DNA of 40,308 nucleotides from Novosphingobium mangrovisedimenti (GCF_025153475.1 NZ_JANZXA010000021.1:1-40308); one strand, 5' to 3'; numbered from the stretch's first letter, positions 7,365 to 16,195 are shown. Numbers and translations: made by a program. Notes: generated from the letters alone by a model not told the origin.

Positions 7365-7826
7365 TCAGAACAGCGGTTCGTCGCCCTCATCGGCGCCCGC
7401 GCCCATCAGCGCGCCATCGGCGCCTGCGGTGCTGCCGCCGAAGCCTTCCTGCCCACGCTCGTCGTAAGAGCGCTGCATCCCGCCAAAGCCTCCGGCGAAC
7501 TCGGACCGCATGGTCTCGCGGCGCCAGGCGATGGTGTAGCCGCCGTCTTCGGTCGGGAAGAGCGCGACGGGCAGCGGTTCGGGAAGGCCCGGATCATCGA
7601 CCGATCCTGCAAGGAACGCTTCCCCGGTCTTCTTCGAGAAGGCCTCCCACAGCGCCCCGATCTGCACCCAGCGCCGTGCGACGTTGAGCGCCAGGATCTC
7701 GTACGCGGGCGCGCGGTCGCTCATGCTCTCGACCTTGCGCAAACCGATACGCGGCAGGTCGATGGTGCGGGTAGCGATGGCTCCGGTAAGGCGGCCATTG
7801 ACGCTGCGGATTTCTCCAATGTTCAT
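7365..7826 (-). CDS. DUF736 domain protein
   Basis: 153 residues. The order NIGEIRSVNGRLTGAIATRTI, then YEILALNVARRWVQIGALWEAFSKKTGEAFLAGSVDDP, then LPVALFPTEDGGYTIAWRR follows the DUF736 pattern: short beta strands with a conserved VDDP and a terminal W. The function is unknown; the family is common on plasmids of Rhizobiales and Sphingomonadales. The tail after about residue 120 is Gly-rich. The ATG at 7826 was chosen because AAGGAGTG lies 6-7 bases upstream, discarding a longer open frame. Confidence 0.85.
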   Translation of the reverse strand: MNIGEIRSVNGRLTGAIATRTIDLPRIGLRKVESMSDRAPAYEILALNVARRWVQIGALWEAFSKKTGEAFLAGSVDDPGLPEPLPVALFPTEDGGYTIAWRRETMRSEFAGGFGGMQRSYDERGQEGFGGSTAGADGALMGAGADEGDEPLF

Positions 7827-8021
7827 GATCTTCACTCCTTGATGATGTCGCTCTCGAACCAACTTCTTCGCGACACTTTCTCCGGACCTCCTCTCCTCTG
7901 TATCCCGCCCTCGCGGCCTCACCCCTGCGTGGCCGGGCGCAACGCCCTCGCCTCCCGCGCCGCGCCGTCCGCAAACCTGGGCGGGCTGGCCCGCTGGTCA
8001 TTTCAGGGGTATTCTTCGGCG

Positions 8022-8213
8022 ATGGACTCGGAAACGCTTCGCACCGTCGCGGACCTTGCGCGCAAGCGCGCAGCGCACCGGTGTTCAGGCGCGCATGACG
8101 ACGGCATGATGCGGCTGGGCGCGGCACGCGCCCTCGCCCAGCTTGCTGTGGATCTCGAGGTTTCCGCGGACGAACTTGAGCGCACTGCCGGTTCGCGGCG
8201 AAGGCGGAACTGA
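8022..8213 (+). CDS. Small hypothetical protein
   Basis: 63 residues (begins MDSETLRTVADLARKRAAHRCSGAH), predicted mostly helical with a basic C-terminus (SRRRRN). It is the only plus-strand candidate in this block. No clear ribosome-binding site precedes the ATG; AGGGG lies about 14 bases upstream. Composition is protein-like but I know no homologue, so it could be spurious. It is divergent from the DUF736 gene. Confidence 0.35.
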   Translation: MDSETLRTVADLARKRAAHRCSGAHDDGMMRLGAARALAQLAVDLEVSADELERTAGSRRRRN

Positions 8214-8297
8214 TCAGCGCCTTGGGGATGAAGGGGCTATCCGGTCGCGTTCCGGATCACCGCACCTCAGTTTCCAATTACACGGTGCATGCCGAGG

Positions 8298-8513
8298 TCA
8301 GGCTGAAGCTGGAGCAATCCAGGTCAACGTGAGGCGGTCTGGTCCGGCCATCTGGCCCTCGGCGACAACCTGTTGGTCATGGAATGGGGCAAGATCGTCC
8401 TCGGAAACGAGGAAGATCAAATCCCCATCGCCCGTTTCGAGAACGGCGCTGCGGCCGTTGAGACGCAGCAGGCCGGTGAGGCGGCGATACGTAGGCTGGT
8501 GCGACGACATCAT
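8298..8513 (-). CDS. Small beta-rich protein, possibly DUF5818-like
   Basis: 71 residues: YRRLTGLLRLNGRSAVLETGDGDLIFLVSEDD, then VVAEGQMAGPDRLTLTWI. The alternation of short strands looks like a small OB-like barrel, and resembles short DUF5818 proteins of sphingomonads, though the match is by memory only. Two ATG codons lie side by side (8513 and 8510); AAGGA directly upstream favours the second. Confidence 0.5.
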   Translation of the reverse strand: MMSSHQPTYRRLTGLLRLNGRSAVLETGDGDLIFLVSEDDLAPFHDQQVVAEGQMAGPDRLTLTWIAPASA

Positions 8514-8679
8514 TCCTTGGCTTTCAAGCGCAGCGCACCGTGCACGCCAATGCGAGCACGGAACGTCCAGCGGTAGATTCGGAAGAAAGCCATAAGGCCC
8601 CTGTCTGGTGTTTCCTGGCGATGATCAAGTCTGACCATAGGGCCAAAGGACACATGCACTTCGCAGGCCTTAGCCAATT
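8514..8679. other. 166-base spacer with no recognisable feature
   Basis: Nothing convincing on either strand. Short open frames cross it but have no ribosome-binding site and unnatural composition. It may be decayed coding DNA. Confidence 0.3.
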
Positions 8680-8886
8680 TCACGCAACGAGGGCCAAAAT
8701 GGTTTCGTCGTTGCCTGGAGTTCTGGATGACGTCCGAAAGGGTTGCATGGGATTGCCGGTCTCAATGATGAATTGGCACACCCCGGAGTGCCGGCGCCGC
8801 TGGAGCGCCACGGCATAGGCATGTTCAAAGCCAGCCAACTGCGCGCGCCGGGGCGACAGCGACGGCATGATCTTGGCTTCAGACAT
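8680..8886 (-). CDS. Small conserved-looking hypothetical protein
   Basis: 68 residues starting MSEAKIMPSLSPRRAQLAGFEHAY, then QFIIETGNPMQPFRT. The RES toxin gene stops 49 bases upstream, so this could be the third gene of that transcript. GGGAGA precedes the ATG at 8886; the longer frame to 8985 overlaps the RES gene and was rejected. No function can be given. Confidence 0.5.
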   Translation of the reverse strand: MSEAKIMPSLSPRRAQLAGFEHAYAVALQRRRHSGVCQFIIETGNPMQPFRTSSRTPGNDETILALVA

Positions 8887-8935
8887 GCTGCATCTCCCGT
8901 CAGTCGGAAAGGCGGTGGTGCGATCCACCGGCTCT

Positions 8936-9463
8936 TCAGTTGAGCCAGGATGATTGATCCTTGGGCAAGCGTCCATCGGGATCATGAACCTGCAGCCGAT
9001 CCGCTGCCGTCAGGTTGGAATGAAAGATCACGAGATTGGTACCGCCCGGATGCCGGATCGAGGGAAAAAGAATACCCTTGTGTCCCTCCGTGATGACCCT
9101 GTCCGCCAAAAGCCATGATGGCGGCAGTGCCCTGTCGATACGTGCGATCTTGCGCCAGGGGCAATCCCATTGCGCCCAGTCACCCGTCCAATGCTCCGGG
9201 TCGAACCCTTGCGACAAATCAACGACGCTTCCCAGCGAAACCATGTAGCTCGCGAGTGTGGCCGGCGGCACCAGTGACGAGTCCTGACGGTATTCTTCCA
9301 GCGCCGTCTGCGGCGCGCGAGAGAGATAGAGGGCCTCCATGCCCACGCGGTTGAAACGCCCGCCTTCGCTCGCGGCGCCCGCCCCGCTCAGCGGGACAAA
9401 GGCCCATTTGGGTGTCAGGTAGCGATAGAAAACGTCGTCCGGCCCAAGCGAAACGATCTTCAC
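8936..9463 (-). CDS. RES-domain toxin of an Xre-RES toxin-antitoxin pair
   Basis: 175 residues with the RES fold pattern: YRYLTP near 13-18, GGRFNRVG at 34-41 (first conserved Arg), ALYLSRAPQTALEEYRQ at 44-60 (conserved Glu), and a conserved Ser in IFHSN. Characterised RES toxins deplete NAD+, acting as phosphorylases or glycohydrolases, which stops growth. The start is GTG at 9463, overlapping the antitoxin stop as GTGA, so translation is coupled. The length is typical. Confidence 0.88.
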   Translation of the reverse strand: MKIVSLGPDDVFYRYLTPKWAFVPLSGAGAASEGGRFNRVGMEALYLSRAPQTALEEYRQDSSLVPPATLASYMVSLGSVVDLSQGFDPEHWTGDWAQWDCPWRKIARIDRALPPSWLLADRVITEGHKGILFPSIRHPGGTNLVIFHSNLTAADRLQVHDPDGRLPKDQSSWLN

Positions 9464-9852
9464 CCGCTGGCGCCGTTCTCAAGATCGCGCAGATGCGCCA
9501 TCACGGCATCGGCATGCCCCTCGGCGACCAGTTCGGCGGCCGTCCTGTGATCGTAATCGGCAATGGGCTCATTGCGGTACCAGTAGATCGCCTTCGATAC
9601 GTCACCGGTCAGCGTCGCGGCCGCCGAAATGACCCGCACCATCTCGCGCAGCTTGTCCTGCAAGCGTTCAGAAGCCGGGTTGCGCAAGGTGTTGCGATGG
9701 ACCCCTGCAAGGTTTGCGAGGCCCGCAACCTGTACGCCGAGCGCTTTGGAGAAACGCTTGGGCGAGATATAGGGCGTGCGCGGTTCCTGCAGGCTTTCGA
9801 CGAAGCCCGATATAGCAGCCGCGCCGTGATCGATCGATACTGTGTCCATCAT
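9460..9852 (-). CDS. Xre/MbcA/ParS-type antitoxin for the RES toxin
   Basis: 130 residues. An Xre-like helix-turn-helix lies at about 34-57 (FSKALGVQVAGLANLAGVHRNTLR), and a C-terminal DUF2384-type toxin-binding part follows (YWYRNEPIADYDHRTAAELVAEGHADAVMAHL). In characterised pairs this antitoxin blocks the RES active site and represses the operon. MM start at 9852 with GGAG upstream. It overlaps the toxin gene by four bases. A good promoter lies at 9871-9899. Confidence 0.88.
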   Translation of the reverse strand: MMDTVSIDHGAAAISGFVESLQEPRTPYISPKRFSKALGVQVAGLANLAGVHRNTLRNPASERLQDKLREMVRVISAAATLTGDVSKAIYWYRNEPIADYDHRTAAELVAEGHADAVMAHLRDLENGASG

Positions 9853-9870
9853 GTCAATCTCCACGACCTG

Positions 9871-9899
9871 ATATAAGCACAATATTTGCACATTTTCAA
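9871..9899 (-). promoter_or_regulatory. Promoter of the Xre-RES operon
   Basis: On the minus strand TTGAAA (9894-9899) and TTATAT (9871-9876) are separated by exactly 17 bases, close to the sigma-70 consensus. The spacer holds two GTGC/GCAC elements around AATATT that could be part of the antitoxin operator. The antitoxin ATG is 19 bases downstream of the -10. Confidence 0.7.
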
Positions 9900-9940
9900 G
9901 GTCATGATCAGCACAGATCGCGGCATGCATGGGGACGGCG

Positions 9941-11632
9941 TCATGAAAGAGAACCCGCAGGCGCTTCATCGACGAAGGCGAGTATCACTTTGCCGTCTCC
10001 CGAACATATGGACACGCGCCTCCCGGCGGGAATGAGCCACGCGATCTCCTCGGAGACGATCTCGCGTATCCGTTCAAGAATGGCGGCATCCTCGCCCAGC
10101 AGCAGTGTATTGGCGACCTGCCGCGCCCGCATCCGGAATTCGCGCCACTGGGTTTCCCAGCTGTCGTTGTCGGCATCGTCTCCGGCACGAAAGCAGGCAT
10201 CCTCAAGGAGAATGGCCAGATCTTCCGGATCGATCGTGCAGTTCTGCGTGAGCAGGACCACGACCGTATCAAGGTCACAAGACCAGCCATCATCGGGTAA
10301 GATCAGCACATCAGTCGGGATTATGTGCGAAGACGCCTTGTCCTCACCGTCACCTGGCAGTCTGACCGCAACATCAAGGGCGATCGATGTTACACGCCCG
10401 GACACAAGCCCGGGAAGCGGCACTAGATCATCCTCGCAGCGGAACGTCCCGGCTTCGGTCGAGATCGCAAAAGACAGGTCAGCGATGCGCGGCAGGCGGT
10501 CATACCAGCGATAGCCGGTGAACGCGGTGACTTCGCACACCAGAGTTCCGCCCAGCGGATCGCCGCGCTCCAGTACACGCGCGGCGCATTGTTCGATGGC
10601 CGGACCGTGTTCGGGGAACAGGATCATCGGCATATCTCTCACGCATTCCAATTCGCCATTGCGCATGCCGTCAGCCGTGTGCGGTAGCCAAGCCGCCAGC
10701 CAGGGTTCTGCTTCGGCAAGATCGACATCGAGGTCCCGGGCCCGCAGCCACTGGGCATAAGCGAGGCGATGGCCTGGGCTTTCAGCAATCGTACGGTAGA
10801 TCGCCCGTTCTGCCGCCTCGCGCAGGTTTTCGAGCGCAGTGTTCTGAACCATTTCCTTGCGCGCTGGCAGCACGAGTTGCAGCGCCGGCGAATCCAGAAT
10901 GTCCACACGGACCTGCCAGCACCTGTCGACGCCGACTTCGGTAACGGTCGGCATTGGGCACAGGACGGTAAGGCCGTGAAAGTTGATGCGGGGATAGGTC
11001 GTGGGCCACGAACCGCGATCACGGTAGATGCCGATGCGGCAACCTTGCCATTCCTCGATCCGGCATGCGCCGACGAGAAAATCCTCGCGATCCAGTTGGA
11101 CGCCGTGATACCGGACCGTCAGCGGGTAATGGCGGGCAGCGTTCGTCACCGCGCCTGGAATATCTCGTTGCCACGCCTCGGGCATGTCGATCCTGATTTC
11201 CGTGCCGGCTTCGATATCGCAGCACTCAATGGCAAGCGGTGCGCCGCTTTCCCAGGCTTCGGGCGGAATGACAACGCGCCATCCCATTCCAACGGTCGGG
11301 GAATAGGAGCGGATTTCGACATGCCGACCGGCCAGGCTGAACACGCCCATTCCGGCCGGATCTTCGCTGCGGGCGATGTCGCCGCTCCAGCCAGAATCTC
11401 CCAGGGTCAGTATCTTTGCGGGATCGTCTATCCCGGAGCCGTCGTCACGCAGAACCAGAAGCTTGCGGTCTTTCGTCTCGATGACATCGATGTCGACCTC
11501 GCTGGCACCAGCCCTGCGTGCATTCTGCAACAGCTCGGCCAGAACATCGGCGACGCCGTTGTTGAAGAGGCGTCCGACCTTGCCGATCAGCGATTGGCCG
11601 ACGGACGCATGGATTGTGGAAGGAAAGGACAT
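9941..11632 (-). CDS. GHKL-type ATP-binding protein
   Basis: 563 residues with an N-terminal GHKL (Hsp90/MutL/histidine-kinase fold) ATPase: N box LAELLQNARRAGA (E33, N37), G1 box LRDDGSGID (D63/D64-G-S-G), and G2 box GMGVFSL (94-100). A MutL-like middle region follows. No transmitter histidine or membrane segment is seen. The substrate is unknown. Similar proteins occur on sphingomonad plasmids beside PAPS-reductase-like and DUF932 genes, as here. The ATG at 11632 follows GGAGC. The C-terminus ends 88 bases before the antitoxin start. Confidence 0.75.
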   Translation of the reverse strand: MSFPSTIHASVGQSLIGKVGRLFNNGVADVLAELLQNARRAGASEVDIDVIETKDRKLLVLRDDGSGIDDPAKILTLGDSGWSGDIARSEDPAGMGVFSLAGRHVEIRSYSPTVGMGWRVVIPPEAWESGAPLAIECCDIEAGTEIRIDMPEAWQRDIPGAVTNAARHYPLTVRYHGVQLDREDFLVGACRIEEWQGCRIGIYRDRGSWPTTYPRINFHGLTVLCPMPTVTEVGVDRCWQVRVDILDSPALQLVLPARKEMVQNTALENLREAAERAIYRTIAESPGHRLAYAQWLRARDLDVDLAEAEPWLAAWLPHTADGMRNGELECVRDMPMILFPEHGPAIEQCAARVLERGDPLGGTLVCEVTAFTGYRWYDRLPRIADLSFAISTEAGTFRCEDDLVPLPGLVSGRVTSIALDVAVRLPGDGEDKASSHIIPTDVLILPDDGWSCDLDTVVVLLTQNCTIDPEDLAILLEDACFRAGDDADNDSWETQWREFRMRARQVANTLLLGEDAAILERIREIVSEEIAWLIPAGRRVSICSGDGKVILAFVDEAPAGSLS

Positions 11633-11730
11633 GGCTCAGCTCCGATGACGCGATGCGATCCATTCCGCACCGTCATACCTTTCCCATTTCCTTCTCCCTT
11701 ACATCGCAGGTTCGCGCACACAGTCAGGGT

Positions 11731-12657
11731 TCAGGCCGTCACATGGGCGATTCCTGCGTTGAAGCGCTCAATCCAGTCGCACATCGGTTGACGGTCTTCC
11801 ACGGGAACGCTGGCGGCGGCCTTCTGGAATTCGACGAGATCTACCGGAGCCCCGGCAATGATTTCGTCGACCTCATCTGGATCGAGCAGTCGCTGATCCC
11901 GAATATAGGCCGTCATCGAACCTGGACGTGATGCGGTGGAACTGCGCCACAGACCTTCGACGCTGCGCAGACGTGGCCCCGCTCGTGCCTCAACCAGCAC
12001 GATCAGGCGCAAACACCAGCGGGGCAGTGAGCGCAGTTCATCCACTTTCTGGGCAGCGCAGAGCCAGCAGGCCGACTTGATCGGGACGGGCAGGCCTTCC
12101 TCGCGGATGCGGCTGGCGCAGCGGGCGCGATCCCACCCCCATTCGCGAAGGGGATAGCGGTAGTCGAAGCGTTCGCTGATGTGTCCTTCGCGATGCGCGT
12201 AGCGGCGGCTATCGGCGGGAGAGGCGTCGTAGCCGATAAGCTTTAGAACCTTGCCGCCGCGGCGCCAGCAGTCCTGAGCGGGTTTCCAGTCGGAGACCCA
12301 TTGGTCCTGCGGCTGGATTTTCCACTTCTGGCTGCAGCTGTGGCGCCCGAAGCTGATCGAGGGTAGCGTGGCGTTGGTGAGGCAGTTTTCAAGCAGGGTG
12401 AAGTACGGCGGCCAGTTCTTGAAGCGGCGCGGCGTATAGCGCACCACATGGTGCTCGATGCCTCGCTCATCCATCCACTGCTGGAACAGGGGCAGAAAGG
12501 CGTAAGTCTCTTCGCGTTCGGTGCCGGTATCGGCAGTGAGGACCACGGATAGCGGCATGCCCTTCGCTACCCACTCGATGATCATCGCCGTGCTGTCGAT
12601 TCCCATGCCCCAGGCCGCAACGACAGGCACGCCGCACGGAACTTGCGCAGGGCTCAT
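11731..12657 (-). CDS. PAPS-reductase-like PP-loop protein
   Basis: About 308 residues. The N-terminus AAWGMGIDSTAMIIEW is a PP-loop (SGGxDS variant) and TADTGTEREETYAFLP matches the adenylate-binding region of the PAPS reductase/DndC-like superfamily. Cysteines in CSQKWKIQP and in SACWLCAAQK could bind metal or an Fe-S cluster. Cellular PAPS reductases act in sulfate assimilation, but plasmid copies like this often have other or unknown roles. The ATG at 12657 lies 5 bases after the upstream stop; a GTG at 12669 overlapping that gene is the alternative. Confidence 0.7.
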   Translation of the reverse strand: MSPAQVPCGVPVVAAWGMGIDSTAMIIEWVAKGMPLSVVLTADTGTEREETYAFLPLFQQWMDERGIEHHVVRYTPRRFKNWPPYFTLLENCLTNATLPSISFGRHSCSQKWKIQPQDQWVSDWKPAQDCWRRGGKVLKLIGYDASPADSRRYAHREGHISERFDYRYPLREWGWDRARCASRIREEGLPVPIKSACWLCAAQKVDELRSLPRWCLRLIVLVEARAGPRLRSVEGLWRSSTASRPGSMTAYIRDQRLLDPDEVDEIIAGAPVDLVEFQKAAASVPVEDRQPMCDWIERFNAGIAHVTA

Positions 12658-12662
12658 GCCGT

Positions 12663-12950
12663 TCACCACGGGAACACCGGCAGGCCATCGACAGTGTCGG
12701 CATCGCAGTCAAACAGCAGGTAGCTGCACCCCAGATCCCGGGCGAAGCGCATGGCCGCCAAAAGCTCCTGCGGGACCTTCCGGCGGTACGGTTCGGGGAT
12801 TTCGCGGCTGGCCACGAACCAGCCTTCATGGGTCGAAGCGACGGCCAGTGGCCGAAGCGATCGGTCAAGTGCGGCCCAGGCATCGAGCCGCTCGGCTGTG
12901 CTCAGGCACACATGCGATGTGCTGAGCACAAGGTAGCGCCCGAATTCCAC
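12663..12950 (-). CDS. DUF5983 family small protein
   Basis: 95 residues: FGRYLVLSTSHVCLSTAERL, then GWFVASREI and YLLFDCDADTVDGLPVF, a pattern I recall for DUF5983. No function is known. The GTG at 12950 was chosen because GGAGGT sits 4-5 bases upstream; the open frame can also be read from TTG at 12962. The stop is followed immediately by the PP-loop gene, so the two form one unit. Confidence 0.65.
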   Translation of the reverse strand: MEFGRYLVLSTSHVCLSTAERLDAWAALDRSLRPLAVASTHEGWFVASREIPEPYRRKVPQELLAAMRFARDLGCSYLLFDCDADTVDGLPVFPW

Positions 12951-12967
12951 AGGCACCTCCAACGGTA

Positions 12968-13017
12968 GTAAAAATGGAAACGTGCCGACCTATGCGAGGA
13001 TCGCACGGCCGGCACGT
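12968..13017 (-). terminator. Terminator of the DUF932 gene
   Basis: ACGTGCCG (12980-12987) pairs with CGGCACGT (13010-13017). Read on the minus strand the stem is followed by TTCCATTTTTACT. It begins 7 bases after the stop of the DUF932 gene. Confidence 0.7.
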
Positions 13018-13023
13018 GGCGGT

Positions 13024-14229
13024 TCAATTGACCTTTTCGAGGATCTTGCGCGCCTTGCCCTCGATCTCGAGCCGGGCGTCCTGGTTGGTCTTGCTCCGCG
13101 CGTGGGCGGTAATCCCCTGCACGAAGTCATAGAGGCTCTCGGGCGGACGACCTTCCTCGGCGAGCACAGTGGCAATGATCTTGCCCGTCTCGGCCTTGGA
13201 GAAGCCGCGCTTCCTCAGGAAGTCCTCGCGATCCTCATCCTTGCGGGCAACAATGCGCTCGCGCGCCTGTTTGATGCCATCAACAAAGCTTCTTGGGGAG
13301 GAATCCGCGAAGTGCGCCAAGGCGGGCGCAGCCTCATGCGCGAACCGATTGGCGGCGAACTTCGAGTGGCGGATATTGATCTCCTCGAAGTTTTCGACAC
13401 CCCACAAATTGCGATTCATACACACGGCGCGCAGGTAGAACGTCGCGATTCCCAGCGTCTTGGAGCCAACCTCGGAGTTCCAGGCATAGAAGCCGCGGAA
13501 GAAGAGATCGGGCTCGCCATTGGGCAGCTTGCCGGCCTCGATCGGATGAGTGTCATCAACGAGGAACAGGAAGACATCGCGGTCGGAGGCATAAAGCGTC
13601 GTCGTCTCGCTGCTCACATCGACATGGGGATTGTAGACCATCGAGCCCCAGTCGAGCACGCCTGGGACCTTCCATCGCGTATCGCCAACGCCATCGCCGG
13701 CGATGCGCATGACCGCGCTGACGAGTTCGTGGTCCCAGATGCGGCCATAGTCGGGGCCGGTGACTGCGCGCAGTTCGGTGCGGCCATCGTCGGTCTGGAG
13801 CAGCTTCACCTGCTCGCCGCGATGCGAGAGCAGGCCATGTTGCATGTTGATCCCGGCAAGCGCCGCCGGCAGCGTTCGCAGATAGGAAGCGGGCGCCCCC
13901 ACCAGGCTCGCGAGTTGCCCGAAGGACCAGTTCGTCGGCGCAATCGGCGTATCGTCGCCGGGCGCGATCAGCGTGAGCATTTCCGGGTCCTCGCTGCGCG
14001 CCTCGACACGCACCTGCCTGCTTTCGACGATGCGTGTGGTCGCCTGATCGGCCCGGCGGCGTACGCTGGCGTGAAGGTCGGTGAGCGAGAGATAGCGTTC
14101 ATCGTCGGGGCGCGAGAACCATTCGGACGAAACGCGCGAAATATTCTGGCCGCGCGAGATGTCGACGCGGTATCCAGTGCTTACGGGCGCGTCGGAGGGT
14201 TGCTCGATGATGCGGGCGATGGTGGCCAT
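13024..14229 (-). CDS. DUF932 (phage/plasmid-like) protein
   Basis: 401 residues matching the DUF932 layout: an N-terminal segment with YLSLTDLHASVRRRAD, then SFGQLASLVGAPASYLRTLP, HGLLSHRGEQVKLL, a central GRIWDHELVSAVMRI, DRDVFLFLVDD, and NSEVGSKTLGIATFYLRAVCMNR with a conserved NLWG. DUF932 proteins are widespread on phages and plasmids; the biochemical role is unsettled. GAGGAG precedes the ATG at 14229. Terminators on both sides indicate a monocistronic unit. Confidence 0.85.
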   Translation of the reverse strand: MATIARIIEQPSDAPVSTGYRVDISRGQNISRVSSEWFSRPDDERYLSLTDLHASVRRRADQATTRIVESRQVRVEARSEDPEMLTLIAPGDDTPIAPTNWSFGQLASLVGAPASYLRTLPAALAGINMQHGLLSHRGEQVKLLQTDDGRTELRAVTGPDYGRIWDHELVSAVMRIAGDGVGDTRWKVPGVLDWGSMVYNPHVDVSSETTTLYASDRDVFLFLVDDTHPIEAGKLPNGEPDLFFRGFYAWNSEVGSKTLGIATFYLRAVCMNRNLWGVENFEEINIRHSKFAANRFAHEAAPALAHFADSSPRSFVDGIKQARERIVARKDEDREDFLRKRGFSKAETGKIIATVLAEEGRPPESLYDFVQGITAHARSKTNQDARLEIEGKARKILEKVN

Positions 14230-14255
14230 GGTGGTGCTCCTCGAAGATGGTAATG

Positions 14256-14289
14256 GTCAAAAAGCCTGAAGCGTCGCCGCCCTCAGGCT
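14256..14289 (-). terminator. Rho-independent terminator after the 244-residue gene
   Basis: AGCCTGA (14263-14269) pairs with TCAGGCT (14283-14289). On the minus strand the stem runs straight into TTTTTGACC. It lies between the gene ending at 14317 and the DUF932 start at 14229. Confidence 0.75.
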
Positions 14290-14316
14290 CATCCTCTTCA
14301 TCCCCCTTCCCTTTCG

Positions 14317-15051
14317 TCACATGGCAGTTGGCCCCGCCCCGTCGGGGCCGGCGATCAGCGTTTGCCATTCGTAAAGCAGGTGAGCATCCGGATCGTGTTC
14401 ATTCCCGATCGCGATCCGCACCAGGCGTCCATCGCAGGCAAAATTGGCGGCGCGCGGGAAGTCGCAGTAACTGCGCCCTTCGAACACGAAATCCCGGGAA
14501 CGGACCTGGATCACCTTGCGCGCCGCGCCCAGCGCGCGATGGTTGAAGGGCGCGTGCAGGAGGGTGAGGGTATCTCCGGGTTTGAGACGCTTCCTGAAGC
14601 TCGCGAGCGAGACGAGACTGGCGACCGGATTGGCCTTCCCGCGCCGGGCAGCGAGCGCCGACCAATAGGCCTGCCCGATGGCCACTTCCGCATAGAACGA
14701 GCAGCTCCAGTAATCCTGAAGCGGGTTGGTGCGGCAAAAGCCGAAGCGCTCGATCTGATCGCGCACCGTCGTGATGAACGTCTCCTGCGCGTCGCGCGTG
14801 GACAGATCACCCGGCGCGTCGAGAACTTCGGCCGTGATCTTGCGGCCACCGGTAAATCGCTCGCTGCGAAGGGCGAAGCGGATTTCAGGGAAATAGCTCG
14901 CAACGTGCGTTTCGATCCGGCGGCACAATGTGCTCAGGTCCTCGGACGGACGATAGAGGTCGCCCTGGTAATTGAAATTACCCCGCTCATCGTAGGGTGT
15001 CTCGCTGTAGAGGCGCGCAGGCGCCTCCACCGGTATGGTGGATGGCATCAT
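14317..15051 (-). CDS. Hypothetical protein with LPD29-like segment
   Basis: 244 residues. Around 38-77 (DLSTLCRRIETHVASYFPEIRFALRSERFTGGRKITAEVLDAP) the pattern resembles LPD29, a domain of large polyvalent proteins of mobile elements; FPxxxFxxRS is the feature I recognise. The C-terminal half has FRKRLKPGDTLTLLHAPFNHRALG and an aromatic-rich tail and is unrecognised. AGGA lies just upstream of the double ATG at 15051. It is the last gene of the minus-strand unit that begins at 16195. Confidence 0.5.
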   Translation of the reverse strand: MMPSTIPVEAPARLYSETPYDERGNFNYQGDLYRPSEDLSTLCRRIETHVASYFPEIRFALRSERFTGGRKITAEVLDAPGDLSTRDAQETFITTVRDQIERFGFCRTNPLQDYWSCSFYAEVAIGQAYWSALAARRGKANPVASLVSLASFRKRLKPGDTLTLLHAPFNHRALGAARKVIQVRSRDFVFEGRSYCDFPRAANFACDGRLVRIAIGNEHDPDAHLLYEWQTLIAGPDGAGPTAM

Positions 15052-15081
15052 CGTGTCCTGTTCATTGGGAGGAAAGGAGCT

Positions 15082-15717
15082 TCAGGCGCGGCCCAAGGCG
15101 ACCCAGGGCCAGTAGCCGAGCCGTGTACCACCGTTGGCCACTTCAGCCTGCCAGTCGGCGAGAGGGTAATCGGGATCCTCGCTCAAGCCATTGCGGCTTT
15201 TAGCAGTGGAGGCCGCATGGGATTTTCGCGACAGCATGTCACTCAGCATGGCGCCCGTCGTCTTGAATACCATACCATCGGCAAAGATCGCGCAGGCCCC
15301 GCCCCCGAATTCACCAACACGCGGCCGAGAGCAACTGCAGGCCCATTCGAACCCGATGGGCGCCTGGCGCAGGGTATCCTGGCAGCAATGCCGGATCAGT
15401 TGCCCGAGAGCATCCGGCTGGAAGTCGGTCGTCGAGTACAGGAAGACGGTGGATAGCTCCGGATGGCCTCGCGAGTTCCCGGCTTCGAATTCCACGCCGA
15501 AGTCCGGAAAATCAGGATCGGGAAAGATGGCAAGAAACCCGCTCCACGGATCGTCCGGTTTGACCGGCGGAAAGGCAGCCAGAAACTCCGGGGACGGGTC
15601 CTTGGGCGTATCTTCGGCCATGAAGGCGTAGCTCGCCTCGAAGGCCTCCTCGATCAGCGCCAGTTCGGCATGGGTGCAACTGAAAGAGAAACTCCCTTGC
15701 ACGTACGCATCAGCCAT
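15082..15717 (-). CDS. Hypothetical plasmid protein, 211 residues
   Basis: Not recognised. Acidic and aromatic: FSFSCTHAELALIEEAFEA near the start, FPDPDFPDFGVEFEAG and FEWACSCSRPRVGEFGGGA in the middle. No membrane segment. The ATG at 15717 overlaps the stop of the upstream gene by 8 bases (ATGGCTGA) and follows GGGGAGA, so the two genes are translationally coupled. Confidence 0.6.
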   Translation of the reverse strand: MADAYVQGSFSFSCTHAELALIEEAFEASYAFMAEDTPKDPSPEFLAAFPPVKPDDPWSGFLAIFPDPDFPDFGVEFEAGNSRGHPELSTVFLYSTTDFQPDALGQLIRHCCQDTLRQAPIGFEWACSCSRPRVGEFGGGACAIFADGMVFKTTGAMLSDMLSRKSHAASTAKSRNGLSEDPDYPLADWQAEVANGGTRLGYWPWVALGRA

Positions 15718-16195
15718 TGTCCGTCTCCCCATTCTCGCCGGTCTCCGCAGTGCCACCTGCGATGGTGATTGGCGGGGGCTGAAATTCCGCACTTTCGAAC
15801 CATGCTTCGATCGCCTCAAAGGTTCCGAGCGCGCGGATGATGCTCAGGGCAAGGACGATTTCCTCGTTCTCGGTCATGTCGAACTGTGCAGGCGTGCCGG
15901 TGCCGAAAAAGACGACGCGCTCGGGGCCGAACACGCCGCTGCAGCTACCGGAAGCGCGCACAAAGGCGATGCCATGGTCTTCGCAGAACTGCTCGGTCCA
16001 CTCGAACATGCCGCCGGGCTGCGCATAGGCGAAGGCCGCGAGGGTCTCGCCGGGACGTAGCGATGCAGGATCGAGTGGTTCGCCTTCCCAGTCGGCCCGC
16101 CCTCCGTCGCGGTCAATCGCTTCGAAGAGGCCGGAAATACACGAATGAGGAATCACGCCGCCAATGCGAATCGACGCACTTGCCCGGTCAGCCAT
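15710..16195 (-). CDS. Hypothetical plasmid protein, 161 residues
   Basis: Not recognised. It begins MADRASASIRIGGVIPHSCI, with FEWTEQFCEDHGIAFVRASG and ENEEIVLALSIIRA later, and a Pro/Gly-rich acidic tail. Soluble. The ATG at 16195 follows GGAGAA. Its 3' end overlaps the next gene. The shared opening of the two proteins (both have a short beta stretch, then an acidic region) suggests partners; this is inference only. Confidence 0.55.
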   Translation of the reverse strand: MADRASASIRIGGVIPHSCISGLFEAIDRDGGRADWEGEPLDPASLRPGETLAAFAYAQPGGMFEWTEQFCEDHGIAFVRASGSCSGVFGPERVVFFGTGTPAQFDMTENEEIVLALSIIRALGTFEAIEAWFESAEFQPPPITIAGGTAETGENGETDNG

